Translations under genes and position numbers: made by a program
Notes under the pieces: generated by a model
The model's database searches: none
What the model was told of the DNA's origin: nothing
The model's input: the letters and a program-made list of their open reading frames with translations, nothing else
In this document: positions 9,825 to 20,715 of the stretch, one piece after another
Numbering within the stretch: position 1 is the stretch's first letter
Layout of the letters: each line of letters opens with the position of its first letter
Source: Hygrophila difformis
Lineage: Eukaryota; Streptophyta; Magnoliopsida; Lamiales; Acanthaceae
NCBI GenBank assembly: GCA_030278955.1
Contig: JAOANR010000013.1
Location: 42,816,191-42,880,190, forward strand
Direction: 5' to 3'
DNA: 64,000 nt

Positions 9825-12800
9825 TGTAACACCCCGGTTTTGGTAACCCAGGCCGGGATGCCACCGCCACACTTCCCTAGCAAGACACGGTTTCTCCGAG
9901 CTCACTAAAGAGATGCAAGGCTATGGTTTTTCAGAATTAAAAATATTCAAACAGCCCATTCGTATATAATTTAAATATAACACATCAGAGTTGCAGCGGA
10001 AAATAATATTTACATATATAGTGCAGCGGAATTTAAATATAGGGCCAACATGGCCAAAACACGGGTTAAACAGGCCCGTTCATGCAAATTCTAGTCTAAC
10101 GCAAAATTTAAAATATAATGTAATCCCCAAAAATTCCCAGTATGCATATGATGATGCATATTCTTCATCCTCTGTAGAAAAAGGAGATAAATGGTTTGGG
10201 TCAGCAAAAACGCGCTGAGTAAGTTAACACATAGCATGGGTTAGGAGTTTCAAAGCCTTTAATTAAATTTAATAAAAAGATGTTTTGAGCTTTTAAAAAT
10301 TCTTCCCGATATGCCACCATCTCAACAATATTTAATTTAGCCGACAATCCGGCGGCCGCAGCCAATTTCATAAAATCTGAGCTTTTTAATATATTTTTTT
10401 TCCTTTTTTTTTATTTCCCGTTACGCCATCATCTCAACATTTCTCGTTTCTTTTATAGTCACACTCGTCCGTATAGGCACGATGCGAAGAGCTAGAGGGG
10501 CACTCTATCGAGCACTCACCCCCTACGTCGATCACTCTCGGCCGTTTTGGCACGAAGTGAAAAGCTAGAGGGGCACTCTATCGAGCACTCACCCTCTACA
10601 TAACATAGGTCACACTCGTCCGTATAGGAACGATGCGAAGAGCTAGAGGGGCACTCTATCGAGCACTCACCCCCTACGTCGATCACTCTCGGCCGTTTTG
10701 GCACGAAGTGAAAAGCTAGAGGGGCACTCTATCGAGCACTCACCCTCTACATAGGTCACACTCGTCCGTATAGGCACGATGCGAAGAGCTAGAGGGGCAC
10801 TCTATCGAGCACTCACCCTCTACGTCGATTAAGTATCTCATGTGTTTTGATTTAGTGTAACGGGATTTTCAAAAGTATAGTTATATCGTATTTCAACGTC
10901 TCGACCGTTTGTTCGAAATTTCAAAATCTCTTTGATTTAAAAATCACAGTTTGCGCCTTTTTGGTTTAAAAATCCATTACTTAGGCGATTGATCTGATAT
11001 ATTCACAGTAGCTCAAAAACATCCCAACGAACAACTTTCGTGTTTTAAGTTTTTCGGAAAAACGATGGGAAGCATGTCAAAAATTAAGTTTTCGACTCAA
11101 ATAGTATGCTGTCAGGATTCAGGTTTGACACCTTTCAAAGATTTGACTTTTTGACATATCAAATGGACTTCAAAAATTCTAAAATTTTACAGACACATAC
11201 TAGACTTGATTTCCAACAACTTTTGTTTAGAACTCCAAGATTGGTTCGGGCTAGAAGTGATAGGAATAAGCTCCTCAAGATCGGTTATGAAATCTGTCAT
11301 CCTTTGACAATTCCTAAAAACGCAGAATATGTCCGATACGATTTGGGGTATCAAAACTTGATGAAAATCTTTGAAATTTTTACACAATATAGCTTATGAT
11401 CTTTGGATCAAAATCTTAGTTTTGAGTTTTCAGGTTTGAACACTCGAAGTAAGAGTTTTGCTCGTCGAGTTTGATTATGAAATCTGTCAAGGTTCTTGAC
11501 ATCGGTTCTAACGCAGATCGGATCGGCTCGAGTTTGGAGGTTCAAATCTCAATGAAAAATTCTAAAAACTTACAGTAATATTCCAAACTCATAGATCTAC
11601 AATTCTTATGTTCAACTCCAATCCTAGATCGGCCTAGATCCAAGGTCAAAATGGCTAATAAGATTGAGAGTGAAATCTGTCCAAGTTGTAAGATCCAGAT
11701 TTAATACTCTTTGGTTTTGGGTTGGTTTCAGGTTTCAAAACATCATGAAAAATTCTAAAATTTTTACAGAGGCTAGACCAAAGTCTTAGCAACACTTTTC
11801 ATGTTTTGAGTTTTCTTGTTTGAGCAGCTTTAGAGGTTCGAAAAATTCATACAAAAACGCTGCGTTGAGGGTTTCTCTTGTTGACAGCTTTTAGAGTTTT
11901 TAAAACTCTATGTTTGGTTGCATTTTAAGTCACCCAAAACCATAGTAAGGTTAACTTACGAAGATTGTGTTCTTGAGTCGTCCAAACACCTACGAACGGA
12001 TCTACGAAACGCAAAGTTCCCGACTTTGGCCACGAACGTATTTGCAATCAACGATTCAAGAGTTAGATTGGGGATTTGAGAGGAAAAACGAGATTGAGAA
12101 CCTAAGATACTACTTACCAAAGATCTAAGCACTGTGATCCTTGATCTACACACTTCCTTGGTCGGATTTGGTTGCCGGAAAGTCGCCGGAAGTTCGCCGG
12201 AAAGTCGTCGGAAGGTATTTTGGCTTTGGGAGAGTTTTGGGAGAGTTTTGGATGAAACTTTGGGGTGTTGATGACTGAAATGGGGTGTTAGGGACACCTA
12301 ATGACGTCCAAAATAAGCCTCCCCCGTGATCAAGCAAGATTCCCGCGTTGGGGCCAAGGAATATGGCAAGAAAGTCGCCAAAACGCGACAAAGTGTGGCT
12401 GCTGTCACCGCGGCGCGGTGGCGGCGCGGTTTTTACCTAAATAGCGCGCGGAGAGCGCGCCAAACACGCCTGGACTTCGGTCCGGGCGGGGTCGTGCGAT
12501 CCGTCGTGCTTTTCCTCCTTCTTTCGGACTTCTGCCCTCCTACGTTTTCGGGCTCGATTTTTCGGGTCATTCTCGGGTCATAAATTCTTATCTTAAATTT
12601 ATCTCGACTCAAATGAATTTCATGTTTGAGATCTTAAGTCCGTCGGTCTCGGGTTCGTCGGCTTCCAATTCGTCGTCTTTTGATTCCCGTGCAATAACTT
12701 GTTTCATTAAATTTCTTCCGACTTCACGGGTTCTTGGAACTAAAATTCTTTTCCTTCATAAACTTAACTCCAATTATTTTTACTCAATTCATGGAATGTC

Positions 12801-12971
12801 TTCGGGCTTCCTTTCCCTCTTTTATTCCATTTTGAATTTAAATCTATCGGCGTTTCATTTCCGAGCAATAATTTATTGTGATAAATTATTTTTTTCTTCT
12901 CGGATGTATTTCGACATTGATAGGAATAAATTTTATTCCTTTGGACGTTGATAAAAATTCGGGGTATTACA
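9825..12971 (-). repeat. LTR, left copy (3' LTR of the minus-strand element)
   Basis: It starts TGTAACACCCCGG and ends GGGGTATTACA. It contains five tandem copies of a 73-78-bp unit at about 10461-10830. It is followed by a C-rich tract, the complement of the PPT. The reading frames inside it are repeat-derived and show no known domain. Confidence 0.92.
10461..10830. repeat. tandem repeat inside the LTR, five units of 73-78 bp
   Basis: The word gctagaggggcactctatcg starts at 10491, 10564, 10642, 10715 and 10788. Two variants alternate: units with cactcgtccgtatagg and units with cactctcggccgttttgg. The same array occurs in the other LTR at about 14638-15008. Its role is unknown; a regulatory or copy-specific function is speculative. 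Confidence 0.9.
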
Positions 12972-14001
12972 TCCTCCCCCCCTTAAGAATCAACTTCGTC
13001 CTCGAAGTTGCGCCCTCACTTTCTTTTGGGCTCAATTTAATGTTGGGGTATCTCCATCTACTTTCCTTAAGGATAAACGTCTTTCACAAGAAATTAATTC
13101 CATTCCTTTGAATGTGAATTAAATTTCTCGGGTGTTACATCCTCTCCCCCTTAGGAATCAACTTCGTCCTCGAAGTTGGGCGTTAGCTCCTTGCGAGCTC
13201 GGACATTGTTTGGTTGCGTGATTGTATTAATGTGTGTTGTTGTTTGTTATTATTTGACTGAACTCAGAATTGAAATTTCCAAGTTGCCTACGTACCCTGT
13301 GAAGGGATCAAGTCATTACGTAGTTCAAAAAGAATTTATTTGGGATACAAAATACTCGAGTTTCGAAATAAATGCTTATGCATTCTTACGGGGTATTACA
13401 TCCTCCCCCCTTAAGATTACAGTTATGTCCCCATAACTGCCTATGTATTATTCACAACCAGGTTCGGGTATCATCGCATATGATCCTTCCTCAGTTTTCT
13501 TCTAGGTGCCATTTCTGTTATTAAGCACGCGAAGATGAGTTCCTAAGTGAATCAAGATCTAGGACTAAGGCAACGTTAGTCTTAAGTTGGCGCTTCTAAG
13601 CCAAGACTCAAGGTCATGTCGAACACTAGAGTGAGAAGGTTATGTATCACATACGATTCACAAAAAAAAAGTTAGTACAGATATTTATGTATGCATATGC
13701 ATATGTGATCCCCCCAATAAAAAAAAATTTTATGCATGCATTTATTTATCCATGGATTTTAAAATAAATTTATTCCATGGATAGATTAAAATAAGGATAA
13801 AAGGTTTGGGCCACTATATTGGGCCGAAAGAAATAAATTATTTGGGCTTTAACTTCAAAATAATAATTGTGCTCTTTAAAATATATTACTAGTTTAGAAA
13901 TAATAACTTTAAAAATAATAATACTTAAAAATAATAGTTTAAAAATATTCCGGGCTCTTTAAAATAGTAGTTTTAAAATATTCCGGGCTCTGATACCATC
14001 C
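12972..14001 (-). mobile_element. LTR element interior: three PPT modules and the primer-binding site
   Basis: Three plus-strand modules read gggtRttacatcctcYCCCCcttag or cttaag (near 12960, 13129 and 13389), each the complement of a polypurine tract next to an LTR-end-like sequence. Each is followed on the plus strand by a perfect 8-bp stem with a 4-nt loop. The first module abuts the real LTR. The last 300 bases are AT-rich with a repeated ttaaaatattccgggctct (13944 and 13975), and the primer-binding site lies at 13985-13998. There is no protein-coding region, so the element depends on enzymes from elsewhere. Confidence 0.8.
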
Positions 14002-17000
14002 TGTAACACCCCGGTTTTGGTAACCCAGGCCGGGATGCCACCGCCACACCTCCCTAGCAAGACACGGTTTCTCCGAGCTCACTAAAGAGATGCAAGGCTA
14101 TGGTTTTTCAGAATTAAAAATATTCAAACAGCCCATTCGTATATAATTTAAATATAACACATCAGAGTTGCAGCGGAAAATAATATTTACATATATAGTG
14201 CAGCGGAATTTAAATATAGGGCCAACATGGCCAAAACACGGGTTAAACAGGCCCGTTCATGCAAATTCTAGTCTAACGCAAAATTTAAAATATAATGTAA
14301 TCCCCAAAAATTCCCAGTATGCATATGATGATGCATATTCTTCATCCTCTGTAGAAAAAGGAGATAAATGGTTTGGGTCAGCAAAAACGCGCTGAGTAAG
14401 TTAACACATAGCATGGGTTAGGAGTTTCAAAGCCTTTAATTAAATTTAATAAAAAGATGTTTTGAGCTTTTAAAAATTCTTCCCGATATGCCACCATCTC
14501 AACAATATTTAATTTAGCCGACAATCCGGCGGCCGCAGCCAATTTCATAAAATCTGAGCTTTTTAATATATTTTTTTTCCTTTTTTTTTTATTTCCCGTT
14601 ACGCCATCATCTCAACATTTCTCGTTTCTTTTATAGTCACACTCGTCCGTATAGGCACGATGCGAAGAGCTAGAGGGGCACTCTATCGAGCACTCACCCC
14701 CTACGTCGATCACTCTCGGCCGTTTTGGCACGAAGTGAAAAGCTAGAGGGGCACTCTATCGAGCACTCACCCTCTACATAACATAGGTCACACTCGTCCG
14801 TATAGGAACGATGCGAAGAGCTAGAGGGGCACTCTATCGAGCACTCACCCCCTACGTCGATCACTCTCGGCCGTTTTGGCACGAAGTGAAAAGCTAGAGG
14901 GGCACTCTATCGAGCACTCACCCTCTACATAGGTCACACTCGTCCGTATAGGCACGATGCGAAGAGCTAGAGGGGCACTCTATCGAGCACTCACCCTCTA
15001 CGTCGATTAAGTATCTCATGTGTTTTGATTTAGTGTAACGGGATTTTCAAAAGTATAGTTATATCGTATTTCAACGTCTCGACCGTTTGTTCGAAATTTC
15101 AAAATCTCTTTGATTTAAAAATCACAGTTTGCGCCTTTTTGGTTTAAAAATCCATTACTTAGGCGATTGATCTGATATATTCACAGTAGCTCAAAAACAT
15201 CCCAACGAACAACTTTCGTGTTTTAAGTTTTTCGGAAAAACGATGGGAAGCATGTCAAAAATTAAGTTTTCGACTCAAATAGTATGCTGTCAGGATTCAG
15301 GTTTGACACCTTTCAAAGATTTGACTTTTTGACATATCAAATGGACTTAAAAAATTCTAAAATTTTACAGACACATACTAGACTTGATTTCCAACAACTT
15401 TTGTTTAGAACTCCAAGATTGGTTCGGGCTAGAAGTGATAGGAATAAGCTCCTCAAGATCGGTTATGAAATCTGTCATCCTTTGACAATTCCTAAAAACG
15501 CAGAATATGTCCGATACGATTTGGGGTATCAAAACTTGATGAAAATCTTTGAAATTTTTACACAATATAGCTTATGATCTTTGGATCAAAATCTTAGTTT
15601 TGAGTTTTCAGGTTTGAACACTCGAAGTAAGAGTTTTGCTCGTCGAGTTTGATTATGAAATCTGTCAAGGTTCTTGACATCGGTTCTAACGCAGATCGGA
15701 TCGGCTCGAGTTTGGAGGTTCAAATCTCAATGAAAAATTCTAAAAACTTACAGTAATATTCCAAACTCATAGATCTACAATTCTTATGTTCAACTCCAAT
15801 CCTAGATCGGCCTAGATCCAAGGTCAAAATGGCTAATAAGATTGAGAGTGAAATCTGTCCAAGTTGTAAGATCCAGATTTAATACTCTTTGGTTTTGGGT
15901 TGGTTTCAGGTTTCAAAACATCATGAAAAATTCTAAAATTTTTACAGAGGCTAGACCAAAGTCTTAGCAACACTTTTCATGTTTTGAGTTTTCTTGTTTG
16001 AGCAGCTTTAGAGGTTCGAAAAATTCATACAAAAACGCTGCGTTGAGGGTTTCTCTTGTTGACAGCTTTTAGAGTTTTTAAAACTCTATGTTTGGTTGCA
16101 TTTTAAGTCACCCAAAACCATAGTAAGGTTAACTTACGAAGATTGTGTTCTTGAGTCGTCCAAACACCTACGAACGGATCTACGAAACGCAAAGTTCCCG
16201 ACTTTGGCCACGAACGTATTTGCAATCAACGATTCAAGAGTTAGATTGGGGATTTGAGAGGAAAAACGAGATTGAGAACCTAAGATACTACTTACCAAAG
16301 ATCTAAGCACTGTGATCCTTGATCTACACACTTCCTTGGTCGGATTTGGTTGCCGGAAAGTCGCCGGAAGTTCGCCGGAAAGTCGTCGGAAGGTATTTTG
16401 GCTTTGGGAGAGTTTTGGGAGAGTTTTGGATGAAACTTTGGGGTGTTGATGACTGAAATGGGGTGTTAGGGACACCTAATGACGTCCAAAATAAGCCTCC
16501 CCCGTGATCAATCAAGATTCCCGCGTTGGGGCCAAGGAATATGGCAAGAAAGTCGCCAAAACGCGACAAAGTGTGGCTGCTGTCACCGCGGCGCGGTGGC
16601 GGCGCGGTTTTTACCTAAATAGCGCGCGGAGAGCGCGCCAAACACGCCTGGACTTCGGTCCGGGCGGGGTCGTGCGATCCGTCGTGCTTTTCCTCCTCTC
16701 TTTCGGACTTCTGCCCTCCTACGTTTTCGGGCTCGATTTTTCGGGTCATTCTCGGGTCATAAATTCTTATCTTAAATTTATCTCGACTCAAATGAATTTC
16801 ATGTTTGAGATCTTAAGTCCGTCGGTCTCGGGTTCGTCGGCTTCCAATTCGTCGTCTTTTGATTCCCGTGCAATAACTTGTTTCATTAAATTTCTTCCGA
16901 CTTCACGGGTTCTTGGAACTAAAATTCTTTTCCTTCATAAACTTAACTCCAATTATTTTTACTCAATTCATGGAATGTCTTCGGGCTTCCTTTCCCTCTT

Positions 17001-17150
17001 TTATTCCATTTTGAATTTAAATCTATCGGCGTTTCATTTCCGAGCAATAATTTATTGTGATAAATTATTTTTTTCTTCTCGGATGTATTTCGACATTGAT
17101 AGGAATAAATTTTATTCCTTTGGACGTTGATAAAAATTCGGGGTATTACA
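14002..17150 (-). repeat. LTR, right copy (5' LTR of the minus-strand element)
   Basis: It is nearly identical to 9825-12971 along its length. Differences noticed by eye are C for T at 14050, A for C near 15348, T for G near 16510, one extra T near 14590 and a small change near 16700. It ends at 17150 and is followed by ATAAC. Confidence 0.92.
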
Positions 17151-17155
17151 ATAAC
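17151..17155. repeat. target site duplication ATAAC, right
   Basis: Matches 9820-9824. The LINE endonuclease frame resumes at 17156. Confidence 0.95.
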
Positions 17156-17325
17156 CCAAACGAAAAAGTAAATTCCGGAGTCTATCAAAACGCCCTTAGG
17201 GTTTCAAGATGAAAGCTAAGGAAGGCAAGTGTTGCCGGAGGCAAGCAGAAAGATTACATCGAGCCGGGGCATTCATAAGACCCCTCACGTTCCATGCCAA
17301 TATATTAAAATCTGCAAAACTAGTA
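17156..17325 (-). pseudogene. LINE endonuclease, N-terminal part
   Basis: On the minus strand the text reads FNILAWNVRG at about 17312-17283, the canonical start of a plant L1-type apurinic-like endonuclease (MNILAWNCRG type). It continues LMNAPARCNLSACLRQH to a stop and then to the insertion point. The rest of the domain lies across the LTR element, from 9819 downwards. Confidence 0.8.
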
Positions 17326-17372
17326 ATAGATAACAATATGATCAGTCCCACAAAATAGGGTTTGAACAAACC

Positions 17373-18878
17373 CTATGCAGAATGTGATATCTCCTTTTCT
17401 TTCAACGGGAGTGATGGTTCCACAGGATCCACCAATTCCATAGCCTCGGATACGCCGTAAGAAAACTGGAGATCAACCTCAGTAAGGGACAAAGCACCAC
17501 TCTGAGAATCCCTAGCGCAAGGCTGATCAGGTGACGTGATTCCATGAGATGCAGGCAGCAGCAATGTATTATTGAGTCTGCTGCGTTTTTGTACATGAGG
17601 CGATGGGTTGGGCCTCGTTACGAGCTGTGTCGAAGAAGTAGGCTTGTAAATGACCACACTACCAGTGTGAGATGCATTGTGTTGTACGGGCTTTGGAGAA
17701 GTGGCCCCATGCCCATTATTTGACTTGGCATTATGAAACAAAGGGCCCGAATTAAATGGGTGATTAAGATTGGGCTGCTGGGCCATTTGAGAGTTCTTTT
17801 TCTTGGGCCTTCTCATTTTCACCTCCATCCACTCTCCAACACCCATATTCAGCCCCTCCGTTATTCCTCCTTACGCACAGAAGTAACAACTATTTTTGAC
17901 GCCTCCGCATGTGTGCCAGGTATGACCGACGTGGTGTGTTTGTCCGGTTGTGGGTTTGCATGCATGACAGGTGCGCCAGACGTGGAACTACCTGTATGAC
18001 CTGAGGTCTGAACTTCCAGCTTGATTTCCTCAAATTCCGTCCTGATTTCCTCTGCTGAAGCAGGTGCCGGCGCCGGTGATTGCTGACCAGAATTATTTCG
18101 CACGGCTGAAGGGCAGCGGTTTTGAAGATGACCGAATCGTGCACACAACATACACATCATGTGCAACCCCTCATATGCCACATGAATAACTTTTCCCTTA
18201 ACATCCAATTTCCCTAAAAATGGCTCTTCCAAGTTGATTTCCACACACACCCTAGCATAACGGACCTGATTAATTGCTAAAGTGTTCATGTCGACCTTGA
18301 CAAGAGTACCAATTGCAGATGCAATAACACGGGCAACTGCCTCGGTGTAAAATGCTTGCTTCAATCCCAGAAGACGGACCAAAGTTTGTATAGTACTCAT
18401 CTTTGACGTCTCCGGGTCGAACGCCTCTGTCCATCTAGTAACAGCTAGTCAGTGATCAAAGATGAACCATGGGCCTGAAGTAAGGACCTTTTCCCTTTCA
18501 ATAGGAAGCTCGAACTTGACTAGGAAACAACCATGTTCCACATCCAAGAAATCAAAGATACCTTGCAATTTCCATACCTTGGAAAGACGATCACGTAATG
18601 TGTCATGCCACGGAGCGTAAAGTTCCTTCAAAACAGATTGATCGAAAACGAATCTGAGGACATCTCCGATGAACCCCGTCCCTATTGACAGTAGCCAAGT
18701 TCTCCTTCAAGAAATCTCTTTCATCAGCCAATTTAGGAGGCGACGCAATGCTATTTTTAACCATATCACAGAAGGAAGCAGTCGTTGGACTTTGGTGGCC
18801 GGGGGCGATGCCAAGCGAGTCGTTGAGGTCAGGCGGATCAGTTGGGTTTCCTGTCGGTTTTCTCTTCAGTTTTTCCAT
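17373..18878 (-). pseudogene. LINE ORF1: DUF4283-like region and CCHC zinc knuckle
   Basis: Three minus-strand segments in different frames form ORF1. 18878-18603 is the N-terminus (MEKLKRKPTGNPTDPPDLND). 18631-18449 carries LSKVWKLQGIFDFLDVEHGC and LTSGPWFIFDH, typical of DUF4283 nucleic-acid-binding proteins. 18400-17861 carries VCVEINLEEPF and a CCHC knuckle, CMLCARFGHLQNRC. 17846-17373 is a low-complexity C-terminal tail. Frame changes near 18610, 18420 and 17850 disable it. Confidence 0.75.
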
Positions 18879-18890
18879 TTTTTAGGCTGT

Positions 18891-19823
18891 GTAAAAAAAA
18901 AAATTTATTGTATTGACAGTTAAATATACTATTAGAATTTTAAAAATGAATGTGTGACCCCATGATTCTCAAATATGTAAGCATGACTTGTATATGTTGG
19001 TTTTATATTAAAATTGTAGCTCCGTTCTGTACACTAGATTTTTAGGGTTGTAGCTACAATTTGAAACTCTACAAATAAAAGCTACCTAAGGTAGCATTCA
19101 AAAAAGCCAGCAAGCTTATTTATGTCCAATTACAATTTTAACCCAATAACCAACTCACTACCCGATAGTGCATGTATAAATATGTCCTTTTATAGATTTT
19201 ATGATAGCTACAGCTAGTTGTACCAAACACTTAAATAAAACTGACAGCTGTAGCTCCCTACAGTTTCAGCCTGCAGTTACAGCTCCGTGTACAGAACAAA
19301 CCCGTAATGTTATAATCCTAGTACTCTGTGTTGAGGAGGGAAACCAAAAAACAGCCGACTTTAATTCAAACCACAAAGAAAAAAAAAACTCTTTCTATAT
19401 ATTTTGTTGATATCTCATATCGGTTGTGATGTGTCCCCCTTACTACTTTATATGGTTGGGAACAACTTCACTTATTATTATTTATTTTAGATATGAGCCT
19501 TTCATCAATGGATTTCTACATATTTATCTCTCCTTTTTTAATATAAAATATTTTTAAATCTATTAATTTTGGAATATTTATCTTATTGTTATTTTTAAAA
19601 AAATCGAAGTGAGAGAAAAGGTAATGGGAAACCATGCCACATAAATTATAAAATGATAATGGAGATGAATATGATGTCGAATGAAAGTTTCTGAGCACAA
19701 GATTGAAGGTTGAATAACTTATGATTAGAAAGAATCTATATGCAACAATCAATCTTGATTCACATAAGTGTACTAAAATGAGGATTGATCTTGAACCTAG
19801 TAGTGTCCGTTTGGATTAATATA
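18891..19823. other. AT-rich intergenic region with a possible MITE
   Basis: No gene was recognised. GTTCTGTACAC at about 19025 and its complement GTGTACAGAAC at about 19288-19298 bracket roughly 275 bp with further complementary words (gtagctacaa, agctacagctagttgt), which suggests a decayed MITE. The remainder is AT-rich and featureless. Confidence 0.4.
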
Positions 19824-19825
19824 TA

Positions 19826-20082
19826 CTTTCTCCGTATCACAAAGTTTAACATTTTCACTTTTCACGCAACCCAATGCACATTTTTAATCATTAATAACTC
19901 AAGTTGGTACAACTAAAAATTCTAAAAGTTCAATATTTAAAAACTATACGACGAGACGAATCTAACAAGATCTCACTTGGCTATATTTTAACTTATATAA
20001 CTATTATAAAACTTTAATTGAAAGTCTGTGTGTGAATAGTGTCAACTATTCCAATGTCAAAAGCTTACAAATACAGAGGTAG
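19826..20082. mobile_element. Stowaway-like MITE
   Basis: The left end is CTTTCTCCGTATCAC and the right end ATACAGAGGTAG, an imperfect Stowaway inverted repeat flanked by TA (19824-19825 and 20083-20084). Internal words (gacgaatctaacaagatctc) are the complement of those in the elements at 1358 and 29538. Confidence 0.7.
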
Positions 20083-20202
20083 TATATATAAAAATTTTAA
20101 AGTAGCTTATAATTTCTGTTGTTAAAAATATATTTTTGAAATTAGATGTGTGTTTTGTATTGGTGTTTGTAAAAATAAAAGATGATCTAAAAATTAAAAA
20201 CT

Positions 20203-20300
20203 GACGGGGATGATGACTAGCTCAAGTGGCAAAGTTCATGCCTTCTAACCTTAGGTTTGGGGAGTCAGGAACTTTAAGTTCCCATAAAGAAAAAAAAACT
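20203..20300 (+). mobile_element. tRNA-derived SINE-like sequence, family 3
   Basis: ACTAGCTCAAGTGGCAAAG resembles a polymerase III A box (TRGCNNAGTGG) and ggtttggggagtc a weak B box. A-rich sequence follows (aaagaaaaaaaa). Only one copy is seen in this window, so the family assignment is tentative. Confidence 0.45.
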
Positions 20301-20715
20301 ACTAAAAAAAAATACTACTACTAATATTAAAACTGAAAAAGTGCATATTAAAAATATAAAGGACCGAACTGAAAAAGATAAAAATACAAGGGACCAATGT
20401 TACATTAAACCCCTCGCTTTTGTCAATTGTGATAGATTTTTCTTTTCTTTTTTTCCTCTCACACATAGATACTCCTCTTTTGTGCCTTTTTCCGGAGCCC
20501 CGGCCACACCGAAATTCCCAACTCATTCGTTTTCTGCAATAAAATTAAGTAATTTATTCCAGACTCCATACATGAATCTCTCCCGATTCACCCACAATCT
20601 TTAACCCTTCGGGATTTCCGAAATTGTTATTATTATTGTTGTTTCTGTTTCGTGTTATTGTGATTGTTGTTGCAGTTAATATCTGTCGTTGTTGGAGCGA
20701 TCGACAGGGGGAAAA

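Larger units (their letters stand above)
9825..17150 (-). mobile_element. non-autonomous LTR retrotransposon (LARD-like, Gypsy-derived)
   Basis: Two direct repeats of 3147 bp (9825-12971) and 3149 bp (14002-17150) begin TGTAACACCCCG and end CGGGGTATTACA, flanked by ATAAC. The 1030-bp interior has no gag-pol. The primer-binding site (TGGTATCAGAGCCC on the minus strand, 13998-13985) lies three bases inside the right LTR. A polypurine tract lies next to the left LTR, so the element reads on the minus strand. The primer site matches initiator tRNA-Met. The PPT and TTCGAGGACGAA sequence next to the LTR resemble plant Ty3/gypsy chromoviruses. By eye I saw only three substitutions and two small indels between the LTRs, so the insertion is young. 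Confidence 0.9.
5917..18890 (-). mobile_element. decayed LINE (L1-type non-LTR retrotransposon), interrupted
   Basis: Read on the minus strand the order is ORF1 with a nucleic-acid-binding N-terminal region and CCHC zinc knuckle (18878-17373), endonuclease start (about 17325-17156), a 7.3-kb LTR element, rest of the endonuclease (9819 to about 9100), reverse transcriptase (8567-7416), a zinc-binding zf-RVT-like region (about 7346-6680) and RNase H (6592 to about 5927). This is the order of plant L1-type elements with an added RNase H. Several frameshifts and stops make it inactive. A hAT-like element abuts the 3' end, so no poly(A) tail can be recognised. Confidence 0.85.

Noticed and set aside
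10516..10704. Small minus-strand frame with repeated ECSIECPSS words
   Set aside because: It is the translation of the 73-78-bp tandem repeat and occurs identically in both LTRs; no gene evidence.
10491..10820. Regular direct repeats that resemble a CRISPR array
   Set aside because: They are contiguous 73-78-bp tandem units in a plant LTR, present again in the other LTR. There are no unique spacers and no cas genes.
16504..17130. 208-residue plus-strand frame in the right LTR
   Set aside because: The left LTR copy is broken in the same place by an indel, and the text is low-complexity Phe/Ser/Leu-rich LTR sequence, not a known protein.
20689..20715. Upstream ATG for eIF4B at 20689
   Set aside because: The extra residues (MLERSTGGK) are not typical; plant eIF4B begins MSKPWGG- or MSKPAW-like, matching the ATG at 20716.
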